The notes below the pieces were generated by a model, which did not search any database, had not been told where the DNA came from, and worked only from the letters and a program-made list of their open reading frames with translations. Shown one piece after another: positions 1 to 11,587 of a stretch of DNA of 64,000 nt (the first letter of the stretch is position 1; every line of letters begins with the position of its first letter). A program made the translations under genes and the position numbers. This DNA comes from Dipteris shenzhenensis (Eukaryota > Polypodiophyta > Polypodiopsida > Gleicheniales): NCBI GenBank assembly GCA_047967505.1, contig CM106539.1, one strand, 5' to 3'.

Positions 1-1228
1 TGATTCAGATTCAAAAATAGATACAGATAGTGAAGCAGAGGAAGATACTGAAGATGAGGAAGATGACTCATCAGAAAAGGATGAGGATGATGAGGAATAC
101 TCAAAGAAAAAGAAGAAAGACAAAAAGCAAAAGCTGAAAGAAAAATCCACAGCAAAAAAGACAACTGACAAAATCTCCAAGTTGGAGAAGATGATTAAAG
201 ACTAGCTGTGCAAAGCTTAAAGCAACCCCACAACAACAAATTGTTCCATGTGAATTCTACAAAAAGGACAATCATGACAAAGAAAGATGCTGGTACAACA
301 CCAATTACAAAGGCAGAGTACCACCTTACATTCAGTAACAATAGAATCAAGCACCAGCAATACCTGCTAATCAAATAGCAGTGGCAAGACCACCACAACA
401 AAGATATCAAAATGCAGCTCCAAGAAGGCCGAATCAACAACCATGGGGGAACTAGTATAGCAAAGGCAAATGCAAGACCAAGCTTGCACCTGTTGTGGTA
501 TGGATGGCCATAGGCAAGGTCCACCATGTGAGCTTTGGTGCAAGCACAGGGAAGAAAGAGGTATACCCATTATTCATCAATACGACGGAAGGAACAATCA
601 AAATCATCAGCAACAGCCTCCTCTAGGAGTACATATGGTCTATCTAGAGGCCATCCATCAGGAGTACAACTACAACAATCAACGCAATCAAAGAAATGTT
701 CAAGCTTTAGTAGTTACGAGATTAAAGAATACAAAGCCATTACCAAGGCGAGGAGATGCCCCAAGAGAAACAACAAGGCCAATGAACTGACCAAATCAAA
801 CTAAGACAAGGAACAAAGCATTGCAACAAGTACTATAGAACAATGCCTCACAAGATGTCCAAAAAGAACACTGGAATAACAAAGACAAAGGGATACTGCA
901 GTACCAATAGATCCTACTGCAGTCCGATGATAGTTCGCCTGCACAACAACACAAAAATCATGCTATAAATTTACAATGCGGTAGCACTCCATCAGGGCAG
1001 TTTCTCGGGAAGAGCCAACATCCACAAAATACTTACTCAAGTCAAAATGCAACTCCAAAACAAAAAACAAGCTTTCAGGTCAGAACAACGTCGGAGTTTC
1101 CAAAATTACAGAATACAATTGAATAGATAGAACCACAGACTATGATCCAGACTATGATCCAGGCCAAAACAACTCCAAGAAGTGAGGCTACTATGACAAG
1201 AGCCCAAGAGATGTAGCAAGACACTAGC
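1..1228 (+). pseudogene. Ty3/gypsy G1 gag remnant (5' cut by window edge)
   Basis: This is the C-terminal part of a retrotransposon capsid/nucleocapsid protein. An acidic then lysine-rich stretch (1-200) precedes two zinc-knuckle-like boxes. The first (about 250-300) reads C-E-F-Y-K-K-D-N-H-D-K-E-R-C, so the second cysteine of the CX2CX4HX4C pattern is Tyr. The second (about 483-530) keeps C-x2-C-x4-H-x5-C. A Gln/Asn-rich linker follows. The frame is broken by frameshifts and several in-frame TAG/TAA codons, some where Gln is expected. The protease directly downstream supports the assignment. The N-terminal capsid region lies outside the window. Confidence 0.7.
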
Positions 1229-2020
1229 ATGCAAAATGAGGACAACATGCTCTTTTTCCAAGAGTTAATGGACTCCAAGGTACAAATTACTCTTGATCAA
1301 CTACTGAACTTGGTTCCAGCTTTCAAACATCAAATTTGTAAAAGATTGCATCCAAAAGAGTCACATCTAGCAAAAGCTCAACAACCAAGTAATGATGAAA
1401 AGAACATTCCCGATATTTACACATCAACAATTGAAGATGTGGGCTACCAAGTACCACTCATTGATGTAGACTACAAAAGGCAGAGAATCCCAGAAGTATT
1501 GCTTGATGGAGGCTCAGGTGTCAATATCCTCTTAGAAGATTTATTCAAAAAAATTTGCTGCAATGAATTGGTTCCAACACCATTCTAGGTGAGGATGGCT
1601 GACCAAAGGAGAATTCAACCTCTTGGAATATTGAGAGGGCAAGAGATTACAATCATGGGACTAACATTCATAGTCACATTTGTAGTGCTCCAAATGGAGG
1701 AAAAGGATTCTGCTTACTCAATGCTATTGGGTAGGCCATGGTTAAGAGCTGCTAAGGTTAAGCAAGACTGGGGCTCAGAGAGAATCACTATCAAGAAAGG
1801 GAAAAAGAAAGTCAAGATCAACCTATCCTCAAGAAGGTGTTTTCCAAGAAAAACACGGCGACTACAAGCAGAAGGAATCAATATGATTTCAGATTTTGAT
1901 GAAGATGAAGATGAAGTTTTCCTCAGAAGAAACCCCATTGTATATCCTATTTTTAAGATTGATGTTACGAAGATTATTGAGATCAATATACAGGTCCTAA
2001 TCAGCAATACCACATTCTGA
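1229..2020 (+). pseudogene. Ty3/gypsy G1 aspartic protease region
   Basis: Retropepsin-type protease that would process the gag-pol polyprotein. The active-site motif LLDGGSGVNIL lies at about 1500-1530, with the catalytic Asp kept. The second conserved block, LLGRPWLRAAKVKQDWGS, lies at about 1725-1780. A single in-frame TAG at 1586-1588, between PF and VRMADQ, interrupts an otherwise continuous frame; Gln is the likely original residue. A basic linker and an acidic stretch lead toward the reverse transcriptase, which is in another frame. The order gag-protease-RT-RNaseH-integrase is that of Ty3/gypsy elements. Confidence 0.85.
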
Positions 2021-2324
2021 CACAGACTTGACTGTTGTAGAATAGAACAAAGTCAAAAACCAATCGGATCAGGTTTTCACAGAAAAAAATACAACAAAGG
2101 CCACTGATGCAAACAAACATGATACACTAGAGGCTATCACTTCTGAGTCAGCAGAGGAAGCAATCATGGAGGCAAAAATACAATTTGAAGAACATATGCA
2201 AAAAAGTGCCAGGGTCAGGGAAGATGACTTGGAGGAAATGAACTTGGGAAACAATGACAACCCACAACTAGTTATGGTAAGTACAAATCTCTCTCCACCT
2301 TTTAAAATGGCACTCAAATAATTA

Positions 2325-3235
2325 TTGATGCAGTACAAAGATATTTTTGCATGGCACTACACTAATATGAAAGGGGTAGATCCTAGACTTTGCCAACATA
2401 GAATCAATCTGAAGACTGATGCAGTACCAATCATACAAAGCAGATATAGAATGAATCCAAATTATGCCAAGTTGGTCAAAGAGGAGATTGACAAGTTATT
2501 AAGAGTTGGTTTCATATATCCCCTGACACATGTCACATGGTTATCTCATATTGTCATTGTTCCAAAGAAAAATGGGAAACTGAGAATCTGTGTAGACTAT
2601 AGAAAGTTAAATGCAGCCACTATCATTGATCCATTCCCACTACCATTTTGTGATTTATTACGTGATGCTGTAGCTGGACATGAAATTTACAATTTTTTGG
2701 ATGGTTTCAGTGGTGGGTACAACCAAATCAAAATGGCTCCAGAAGGCAGAGATAAAACTACTTTTGTCACAAAATGGGGTGTGTTTGCATCAAATGTGAT
2801 GACTTTTGGATTGAAGAATGCCCCACCTACTTTTCAAAAATATATACAAGAGGTATTTGCAGAGTACCTCACATCCCTTCATGAGGGTATTTTTGGATGA
2901 TTTCTTAGTTTTTGGAAAAATAGTGGAACACTTGAATCACTTAGCATTATGCTTTGCTAGATGCAGATTTGCTAGTCTCAGTAAATCTAGTAAAGTGTGC
3001 TTTTGCGATTAGTAGAGAAATTCTACTAGGGCATATTATCTCCCAACAAGGAATGGAGATTGATCCTAACAATGTTTCAGCAATTCAAAATGCAAAGACC
3101 CCAAAAAACATCAAACAACTTCAAAGATTTCTAAACCAAATCAAATGGCATTGTAGATTTCTAAGATACCTTGCAGACATTTGTTATACTCTCACAAAGC
3201 TGACTAGAGATACAGAACCATTCATCTAGGGAAAC
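2325..3235 (+). pseudogene. Ty3/gypsy G1 reverse transcriptase
   Basis: RNA-directed DNA polymerase that copies element RNA in virus-like particles. Diagnostic blocks appear in order: HRINLKTDAVPIIQ, the RYRMNPNYAKLVKEEIDKLL region, IVIVPKKNGKLRICVDYRKL (about 2545-2610), FLDGFSGGYNQIKMAPEGRDKT, MTFGLKNAPPTFQ, and the catalytic FLDDFLVFG (about 2890-2915). An extra Gly in FSGGYNQ and two frameshifts (about 2880 and 2960) break the domain. A TAG near 3226-3228 sits where Trp (FIWGNP) is expected. The family match is certain; this copy cannot make an enzyme. Confidence 0.92.
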
Positions 3236-3289
3236 CCTCAAGAATATGCATTCAGCATTTTGAAAAAGATGCTCATAGTGGCACCTATC

Positions 3290-3710
3290 CTACAACCCCC
3301 TGATTGGTCTCTTCCTTTTGAAGTATTTGTGGATGCTTCAGATTCAGTAGTTGGTGCAATACTAATGCAATAGACAACACCAAAATGGTTCAAACATGTG
3401 TACTATGCAAGCATGATCTTAACCAAACATGAAAGAAACTATGCAGTTATGGAAAGAGAGGCACTTGGTATGGTTTATGCATTGCATAAGTTTAGACATT
3501 ATTTACTAGCTAATAAGGTAAATTTTCATGTTGACCACCAGGCTTTGATTTATTTGGTAAATAAACAGCAACTAACAGGAAGGCTTGAAAGATGGATGAT
3601 TTTGTCACAAGAGTTTAATTACACTTTGGTGCATAGACCAGGAAAACAGCATGCCATAGCCGATTATTTGAGCAGACTCCAGTCACGAGAAGCTCTGACT
3701 GGCATCCCAG
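3290..3710 (+). pseudogene. Ty3/gypsy G1 RNase H domain
   Basis: RNase H would degrade template RNA during reverse transcription. Visible motifs are FVDASDSVVGAILMQ (first catalytic Asp), ERNYAVMEREALGMVYALHKFRHYL (catalytic Glu), VDHQAL (third Asp) and IADYLSR (fourth Asp). A TAG at 3371-3373 after AILMQ interrupts the start; downstream the frame stays open from about 3398 into the integrase zinc domain. Position between RT and integrase is canonical for Ty3/gypsy pol. Confidence 0.9.
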
Positions 3711-3719
3711 ATGAACTCC

Positions 3720-5224
3720 CTAATGCGGGTTTATTTATGGTAAGACTAGAAGAACCACCAAACAGGTATGACAAGATGTTATTTTTCCTTACTGATGGAC
3801 TAATTCTAGAAACATTGAATAGGGATCAAAGAAAAAAGTTAGTATTGCAAAGCATACCTTTCCTTATCATTGCTGGAGTGTTGTACAGAAGAGGTATTGA
3901 CCAGGTCATCAGAAGGTGTGTCCAAGACCATGAGCAAAAAGCTGTGTTAGCAGAGGCACATGGAGGGCTAGCAGGAGGCCACTTCTCAGGTGATATCACG
4001 AGTAAGAAAATCTTGCAGGCTAGATTATGGTGGCCCATAGTGTTAAAATATGCACACAATTATGCCAAATCATGCTTGTCATGTCAAAGGGGATGACAAA
4101 CCAATGGATAGTGATAGAATGCCACATCAACCCATTCTTCCATTAGGACCTTTTCAAAAGTGGGGATTGGACTTTATTGGACCAATCAAACGTGTAGCCA
4201 AATTCTTAGGTAATTAATATATTCTTGGTGCTACTGATTATTGCACTAAATGGGTTGAGGCTATAGCATTGAAGACATGCAAAGCTAGGACAGTTGCACA
4301 TTTTTTGTATCACAATATTGTAACCAGATTTGGTGTTCCCATTGAGATTATATCTGACAGAGGAACCCATTTCATTAACAAAACCATCAGAAAAATGACC
4401 AAAATGCACATGATGCTGCACAAAAAATCCACAACATATTACCCACAAGCCAATGGGTTGGCTGAAAGCTCCAACAAGCTCATGAAAAAGGTTTATAGAA
4501 GAACAATTGCGGATCACCCAGAGGATTGGGATCAACATTTAAACTCAGTGCTTTGGGCACTTAGGACAGCACACAAGGTGGCCATAGGATTGACACCTTT
4601 CAGGCTAGTGTATGGTTGTAAAGCAGTGGTACCCATGGAGTTTGTTGTAGGCAATCTTAGAGTAGCAATTGACAACAAACTTTCGCCAAAGACTCCATCA
4701 ATACTAGGTTGGAGCAACTTTTACAATTGGATGAAGATAGATTGGCCAGCTCCCATACAACTGACATTATCCACAAAAGAAGGGCAGCCTGGATCAATAG
4801 AAATATTAAATTCAAGCTTTTCAAAAAAGGAGACTTTGTGTTGATGTTCAACACTAAACTGGGCAAAATGCTAGGTAAATTCAAATTAAGGTATGATGGT
4901 CCATTCAAGATGATTGATACATATGAGCAAGGGACATTTCTATTGGCAGACCTATATGGCAACTCCTTTGAGAAGCCAGTCAATGGTTTTAGACTTAAGC
5001 CTTACATTGGCCCTAATCCCACATCGGTGAAGATCAACCCAATCTCACTGCAGAACCCTTCTAGGGTACACAGTTATATAGTCTATGTTTCAACCTATCT
5101 GCTCACTAATGGAGTATCATGCAGCTTTGCAAAGAAGCCTTCAAAGACAAATTTAGAAGAGTTTCATGACAGCTCTGAACAACATCATAACAAGCAATAT
5201 ATCGGGAGGTATGTTGAGCAATAA
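3720..5224 (+). pseudogene. Ty3/gypsy G1 integrase and pol C-terminus
   Basis: Integrase would insert the cDNA. The zinc-binding domain (about 3955-4096) has HGGLAGGHFSG then CLSCQRG, giving HHCC. The catalytic core spans about 4150-4640: Asp in ATDYCTKWVEA, Asp in IISDRGTHF, Glu in GLAESSNKLMKKVYR, so all three DDE residues are kept. A C-terminal GPFKMIDTYEQGTFLLADL / GFRLKPYIG segment (4709-5015) is typical of gypsy integrases. Stops between the zinc domain and the core, and a frameshift near 4700-4840, inactivate it. The pol frame ends at 5224 and overlaps the next frame by about 59 bases. Confidence 0.9.
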
Positions 5225-7026
5225 TCTCATGGTGACACCAGAGATTATGTCCCAGGTTTTTCAATTGTCTTTGATTAGGGAGGAAGTTGCATACAAGAAG
5301 GATATCGATAGTGAGATGCACAAGGAATTCGGACCGCCTGAAATGCAGAAAAATTATTTGGTGTGGTATCTCGAAAGAATGCAACTTTTGGTGAAGCCCA
5401 ACACAATGAGCCAAGATTCATATGCAGTATTCTGCATAGTAGAGAAGGGCACACGCATAAGTTGGTCTCACCTATTACACACACATCTCATGGGGGACAT
5501 AGCAAAGAAATATTTGACTACATCTAATGCACATTCGAAGATTGCACCGTTCATTACAGCATTGTTCGAATTCGCAACACAAAATAAGGAAGAAGTGCCA
5601 AACGTTATTATACAATATAGAGAGGATCAAAAAAATAACATGCATGATAGAACAAAGCAAGACAGCAAAGAATCCAACAAATTAAAGGTTGCAATAGTGC
5701 AAGATTTGCAAGCAGCTCAATTTCTTAGGATGGGGCATTACAAGTGGTATATGGTAAGTCCTTTGGCAGATACACTCTGGGACATGCCACTGGCAAAGGA
5801 AGAGATGCCCCCTCAGCAAAAGAACAGAAATCAGCCAAAAAAATGAAGCTCAATCAACAAGCTAAAGCACAAATGCCGAAGGAAACATGGCTCAAGCCCG
5901 AGGACGACGTGGCTCCTCAACTCACCCCCAAGTCCCAATTTGAAAATTTGTCTCCAATCCGCAAGCTCGACTTGTAGGAAACTCCTATGAAGGACAAACA
6001 GGCATTCACAGAGCAAACACAGAGGTGTCAAGCATGCAAGCTCCTACTCATACTCCAACATTATTTTGAACACCAACAGAACGAACAAGCTAAGCTGTAG
6101 CAAGAAGTCCAACAGTTCCATAAAGAAAATGAGGTAGCACATGAATTCATGATCAAACATTCTGACATGCAGCAACAGCTTGCCAGTGCATAGGCAAAAC
6201 TTGGAGAACTTCAAGAAGAATATGCAAGGTCTACAGAGCAGCAGAGCAAACATATTGTAAAGATGACAGCATAGGTCAAGGTACAACAGGATTGCATGCC
6301 GACTGTGATGACAGCATGGCTCCAAGAGATGAAAGATGAATTCTTTGTCCAGCTCGACCGTATGGGAGCAAATCAAAATGACCTTCAAATTGGAAATCTT
6401 TTGTTAAAGCAATAGCTTCATGCACTACAACATGTAGAATAGCAACTCAAGGAAATGTCCGACAAGGTAGATGGCATATTCTTTGGCAAATTATATGAAT
6501 TTTCTCAATTGAAGAATCAGCTGGTCCGGACATCCCAAGAGATGTGGAATACCTTGAAGGACAGACTCTTTACTATAGAAAAGCGACCATACGATGCATT
6601 TGCATCGGTTGCATATGCCTACGAGGCCATGGCCTATGAGCTAGAGACTCTAAGGGCAACATCAAAGGATGCCCACAAAAGCAAACGCCATTGGAGGACC
6701 CTCTCACAATCTTTAACACAGGGAAAGTAGGAACTTCTGCAAATTTCAATGAACCTGCTGCAGAATTCATGACACAGATTACTAAGCTTACAGTAGAACA
6801 GCCTGAGGAAGATGCCAGCACAGAAGTCATAACTACCCCCAGCCACTCCAGGTGTGCCAGCCCCAGCAGAACCAATGAACAGCCAATAGCAGTAGAAGTA
6901 CCACCGAAGACTCAGGCAAAGAAAGAAGAAACTGAGACTATAGATCCAATTGTCACTCGGGGAACACTGATTGACCTCAATGCTTCACATACCTTCAAGG
7001 TGCACTTGAAGGAGTATTTTCAATAA
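5166..7026 (+). pseudogene. accessory 3' reading frame of Ty3/gypsy G1, coiled-coil protein
   Basis: A long reading frame lies between integrase and the 3' LTR, on the same strand. It can be followed for about 620 codons across two frameshifts (about 5840 and 6690). The N-terminal ~200 residues form a globular-looking unit (SHLLHTHLMGDIAKKYL, then IAPFITALFEFATQ) that loosely recalls the 'putative plant transposon protein' domains; that link is inference. The middle (5830-6500) is Gln/Glu/Lys-rich with heptad-like runs such as MQQQLASA and LGELQEEYARSTEQQ, consistent with a coiled coil. The C-terminus is Ser/Thr/Pro-rich and ends in LKEYFQ. Six internal stops (5975, 6098, 6191, 6272, 6413, 6440) are all TAG. 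The function is unknown. Confidence 0.6.
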
Positions 7027-7037
7027 AGAAGGGTTCG

Positions 7038-7448
7038 TGTCCCCGACTTTTTTGAAAAAGCCTCTCCACCAGAAGTGCCAGGTGTTGAAGGCATACACCT
7101 CTAGTAAGAGGGACTTATTAGAACAAGGCAGTGGGATCATTTTGTAACTATAGGGATAGTTGTAACTGTCCCTAACAGCACACTCCTTAGTGGCGTGATC
7201 CACCACATAATGTTTTTGACAATGACTGTTACATTTTGAATAGTCGGGCTGATCTCAGATGGCTATAAAACCTTGTATCAGCTCCTGTTGAGAGTTTGAG
7301 TTGTTGAGTTGATGTATTCTCTACTAAAACATAATATACAAGAAGTATACTACCTTTTGCAATATTTCCTCTCTGTCCTTTTTACATCTCGTGATAGTCT
7401 TTTGTAGCCCGATTACTTTCCGACTATACCCCGACTATACCCCGACTA
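7038..7448 (+). mobile_element. probable 3' LTR of gypsy G1
   Basis: After a short purine run (about 7023-7033) comes a non-coding block starting TGTCCCCGAC. It holds a TATA-like GGCTATAAAACC at about 7260 and ends in a triplicated CCCCGACTATA. The next bases, TTGGCACCTTGTTGTC, resemble the tRNA primer sites of other gypsy copies in this window. The boundaries are approximate because no partner LTR is in the window. Confidence 0.5.
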
Positions 7449-7700
7449 TTGGCACCTTGTTGTCAAGAGTGGAGATGTGTTTATGTTTTTCACTTATCTG
7501 AGGACACTCTGAACACAACCCGTCCTTCCTCTAGTAAGGTCCATAACGAAAGAGCCATCTCGAGAAATGAAATACCAAGAATATCTCCAGCTAACCTACA
7601 TCACGAATTCTCACTAAGCTCTCAAGCAAGTCCATATTCACCTTCCAGCAATACTAACGTTATCCTTGGCTAGCAACATCTTATCATTGTCATCTTTGTT
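7449..7700 (+). other. leader-like sequence after an LTR/primer site
   Basis: The stretch begins with a primer-binding-site-like motif directly after the LTR and holds a short open frame (about 74 codons, Ser/Pro-rich) with no recognisable domain. It could be the 5' leader of a second, truncated gypsy copy in tandem with G1. It ends where the copia gag relic on the other strand starts. Confidence 0.3.
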
Positions 7701-7734
7701 GTAGAGCTTCTCTCTAGCTTCTTCCTGTAGTATT

Positions 7735-8202
7735 TATAGATCTAAATTTTGAAAAGTCAAAGGTTCAGTCCTCTGTCCTGCTATCACAATCGTTAATGAA
7801 GCTTTTGAAACTTTGTGGTAGTATCCCAACTACCATCAAGGCCAACTGGCTTGAGTCTACCTTCTGACGAGCTGATGCTAGTTCATCCCTCACCACCTTA
7901 ACCTTTGTCAATTGGTCATGTACCAAATCTCCCTCATCCATATCCATATTCTAGAGTTGATGCTAAAGTGTCAAGGTCTGGGATGTATTATATGTTTCAT
8001 ACAGATCCTTCGGAATGGCCCATGCCTCTATTGACATGTCAGTCATCTGAATATGAGGAATCACAACGTTCGTCGTCATCCCTATGATCAATGCCAGGGC
8101 ATGGGCATCTCTATCCTCCCATGCTTTGAGTTCCTCTCTAGGATTGATGGATGGGTCAATGAGAGAAAACTTTGCATGCATAAAAGCCCGATCAGATGTC
8201 AA
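7735..8202 (-). pseudogene. Ty1/copia gag remnant (UBN2-type)
   Basis: Reading on the minus strand gives a copia-type gag core: WEDRDAHALALI, a segment near IPHIQ, then DLYETYNTSQTL, MDEGDLVHDQLTKVKVVRDEL and LPQSFKSFINDCDSRTED. Order and spacing match the UBN2/gag domain of plant copia elements. The two halves (8202-7963 and 7947-7765) are in the same frame and separated by two TAG codons, both where Gln is expected. Capsid N-terminus, zinc knuckle and pol are absent, so this is an isolated fragment. Confidence 0.75.
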
Positions 8203-11200
8203 AGAAGACTAATGCGAGAAGCAGGAAATCAAAAAAGTTCTAGATATTCAAAACATGGGCTATCAAAAATTGCTTGCTTTAAAAGGCTTGCAAAGTTGAC
8301 GTGGATTGCACACAATAGGAGCAAACTGGTAGTGACCAAGCAACGCAACAAGGGTGGACAAATCAAGGGAAGGAAAACATGGCCGTTGAAGGTGCTTTCC
8401 CAAGGTAAATTCACTCATAAAATAAAGTGTGAATACACAATGCCAATGTAAACATATAAAGCACAAACCCGTTCGAATGCTTGCAACCAAGGAGATTTGC
8501 ACAAAACTAAAGCTAGAGAATGATAAAGCTGCATGCCTCGAAAATGATAGACCACTTGCAAGAATGAGCCACGATGTTATGCCAATGACAAATTAGAGAC
8601 TACGAATCACAAAGAGAGTACGTGAGGTTGATATTCAACAACAATTGGAACCCGACTCATGATTGAGGGGCACTATTAGAATATGCACTTGATCATGAGT
8701 ACATGAAGTTACAAGGAGGGAGAGGGCTGTGGAACCTCACATTGTAATAACAAGGGTGGATGTACAAGGGCCTAATCACATATGAAAGGTAGCCCAATGT
8801 CAAGGCATATAAAGCCTTGGTGATAGAAACCTCTACCCCAGATTCACTTTCTAGGATAAGGCTCTTAAGAGAGGCTAGGAGGTTGAGGGTGAAGGCAATC
8901 TTAGTACACGACTCCACTAGACAACACCACTTGTCAAAATGATAACCAAATGATGGTCCCATCGATATTCCAATGTTTTTCTATCCTATTCCAATCCCAC
9001 CATGTGCTAACACTCATAAAAAATATGGACAGGTTAGGTGAGACAAGACACATGGCATAATTTCATGTGTATAGGAGGTAGGGGCAAGGATACATGTCGT
9101 TTTCCAACATCTAAAAAGGCCATTCCCATTCTAAATCCATCCTGGACCACTACGTCTAGGATGGGAATAATCATGACAAATAGATTCCTATTCGAATCCC
9201 ATGCTATAGTCCCATTCATATCGAAGGCCCTAAGAGTAGACCTTTACATATAGAATATATTATAAACAGGCAAGTGAAAAGGGCGATTGCATGTGACTCC
9301 CAAACTACGATATACGAACTCACTATAGAAGTCTTTTTAGTTGGAACTTGGGGGACTATTAGTTGTAAGATATACAACCTATAAAATCCAAGCTAAGTTG
9401 GCAAGTCACCTATTCCATTGTCATCAAAGAGCAAAAACAGGATGTCCTAAGCCTTTTAATTTGAAGGAGATCCCATCTATAGTCTTAATTTTTATATGTG
9501 ATAGAATAAGAGAAAGGTGCCTCAAAAATAATTGTGCTTGGAATATACCTGAATCAAAAACTTTTAGTTGCTCAAGGACTTATGCCATTGCGTTGGTCTT
9601 GTGGGAAATGGGAAATTCAATCCCAAGGTGTCATGTGGTCCCCTACCTTTTGTTCCACAAAACTAGTGAGCTCTTAAAGTGAATGGTTTTGTCAAAAGGT
9701 TTTGTGAAAGAAAAGAATTTGTGAAGCATGAGGGTTAAAATGACATAAATTCTACATTTTTATGGTATTTAAATTGGGGAATTTGTTTTTTCTATAAATA
9801 TATTTGTAATTGGCATCATGTTACACCTTAAAATTTGTACTAGAGCTTTCTAGTTGCTGCTAACAAGTACAAATGCAACAAATATCATTCACAGTAGTAG
9901 ACATAAAATAAATTTAGCGAAATAGAAAGGGTGCAAGAAGAGAGACTTCCAAGTTGCTCTCACATTCGTCCTCGAGTGAACGAACCTACGAACACCACAA
10001 GCACTATCGCCCTTGTTTTAACTAAAGGAAGACTAAGTTAATTTCACATTTTAAAGTCATTTAAAACATTCGTGACATCCTCAACAAAGTAAGCTTAACT
10101 AAATAGAAACCAAAAATATGGGAGGCCCTTTGGAGGAACAAAGTGTCGAACCACTATGGCCCTACTTTAACAATCACCAAGTCCCATTTAGAGATACATA
10201 AAGTAGCTTAGATAAATTATACAATAAAATCTTTTAATAACTTGTAAAAGGGAAAGGAAAGGTGTAAATCAAAAGGAAAGGGAAAGAGAGAAAAGCAAGT
10301 TTAGGTGAGAAAATATGGGGAGCTATAGATGAGTGAAAGGCGAGAAGAGGAGAGAAGGGATGGGTCATTAAATGAGTGAGGACATGAGTGGAGACCCCAT
10401 TTAAATAATCACATGCTTTTTAAAAGGGTGGCATCATGCTAAAAGACAAAACTAATTCAGTATCTTCATATAAGGCCAAAAACTTAATCTTAAACCTCAT
10501 TATAGTATCAACTAAAGTACCCACTCAAACTAACTCTAAGCAACATTAAGAAAGTCAACATGACTTTTTAAACTAATTTTCCAACATTGAACACATAAGC
10601 GAAAACAAGATGAATGAATTCATTAGGCCTGCCCAAAAGAAATACGGTGGTTGTAAAGAATGAAATGTTTGATAACATTGTTTAAAATCTAAGATCATTG
10701 GAGGCGATGCTTGAGTGAAATGTTGGGTAAAAATCTCATGTCTTCCTCAACACAATCAAGAACCGTCCCTGTGAAAAAAACTTCAGGTTAGAAACATTGT
10801 TGGTACCACCACTTGAATTTTTTCCTTCTTCATCAAACTGATCTAACCCAAAAGCCTCTAAACATGGGTTTAAGCCTCTTGCACCCAAGGAAACCAGGTA
10901 AGGCACAAATAAGAAGAAGCCGAGCTGTAGTGGGGATGCAACTTTTCTAGCAATAGCTGAACTGATTGAGGGACATTGGGAGGACCTCTAGGATGGTTGG
11001 ATACTTCGAAGCGTGAAAGGTCCTTGGAGAATTTAACATTCTTATACAGCCTCTAACGCAGAGGATTGGTGGGTCGGATGGCATTTGCGTGTCTTTCTCA
11101 AGAGGGCAATTGTCGTAGTTGCGTATGGAAATCTAATTAAGCAGCAACAATGAATTTAGCACAGGTGCAATTACACTACAGTTGCAACTAACAAGAATAT

Positions 11201-11500
11201 TGGAGGACGCTTGGAGGACGTGAAGGTAGGCAATTCAGTAGTTGCTCCCGTCAAGCAATAGATTAAGCTGTCTCTTTGTAATAGACACAAATGTGTGTGT
11301 TTCTTTTATACAAGGAGATCCTCCTCCATTGAAATTCTTTCAAGGCCATTTACAGGGTACATAAAAGAGTGGAAGGGCAGTCAGTCACAAACTGAATCTA
11401 AGATAACAGTATATGCTTTCGTCTCCTTCTCATATTGCTTGGGGAGACACATAAACTACATAAAGGAGTGCATATATTATTGAATCTCACAGGCTTTAGC
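8203..11500. other. no recognisable gene; AT-rich decayed DNA
   Basis: I see no conserved domain on either strand. A block at about 8655-8830 has a purine-rich GAGGGGCAC followed by non-coding DNA with a TATA-like GGCATATAAAGCC, which could be a solo or decayed LTR. A similar TTGGGGGACTATTAG / CCTATAAAATCC arrangement lies at 9345-9390. The rest looks like old intergenic sequence with only short chance frames. Confidence 0.4.
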
Positions 11501-11502
11501 AC

Positions 11503-11587
11503 TATAATTTCCCAAATGCAACTACAACACTAGGATTTCCCAAATGCAACTATAGGAAGGATTTCGCAAGTGCAACTACAGGAAGGA
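11503..11587. repeat. three-copy ~28-bp tandem repeat
   Basis: Units share the core TTTCCCAAATGCAACTA (third copy TTTCGCAAGTGCAACTA) followed by an AGGAAGG-like end. No coding role is visible. A little downstream (11660-11880) two looser duplications occur: GTCGTTCTC...ATAG twice, and a GAGTTGTTGATC / GAGCTGTTGATC pair. Confidence 0.7.

Noticed and set aside
5744-6730. In-frame TAG codons might mean TAG is read as Gln (alternative genetic code).
   Set aside because: The same window has TAG, TAA and TGA decay in other elements, frameshifts in the same frame, and clear plant-type introns and genes. C-to-T decay at CAG explains the pattern without recoding.
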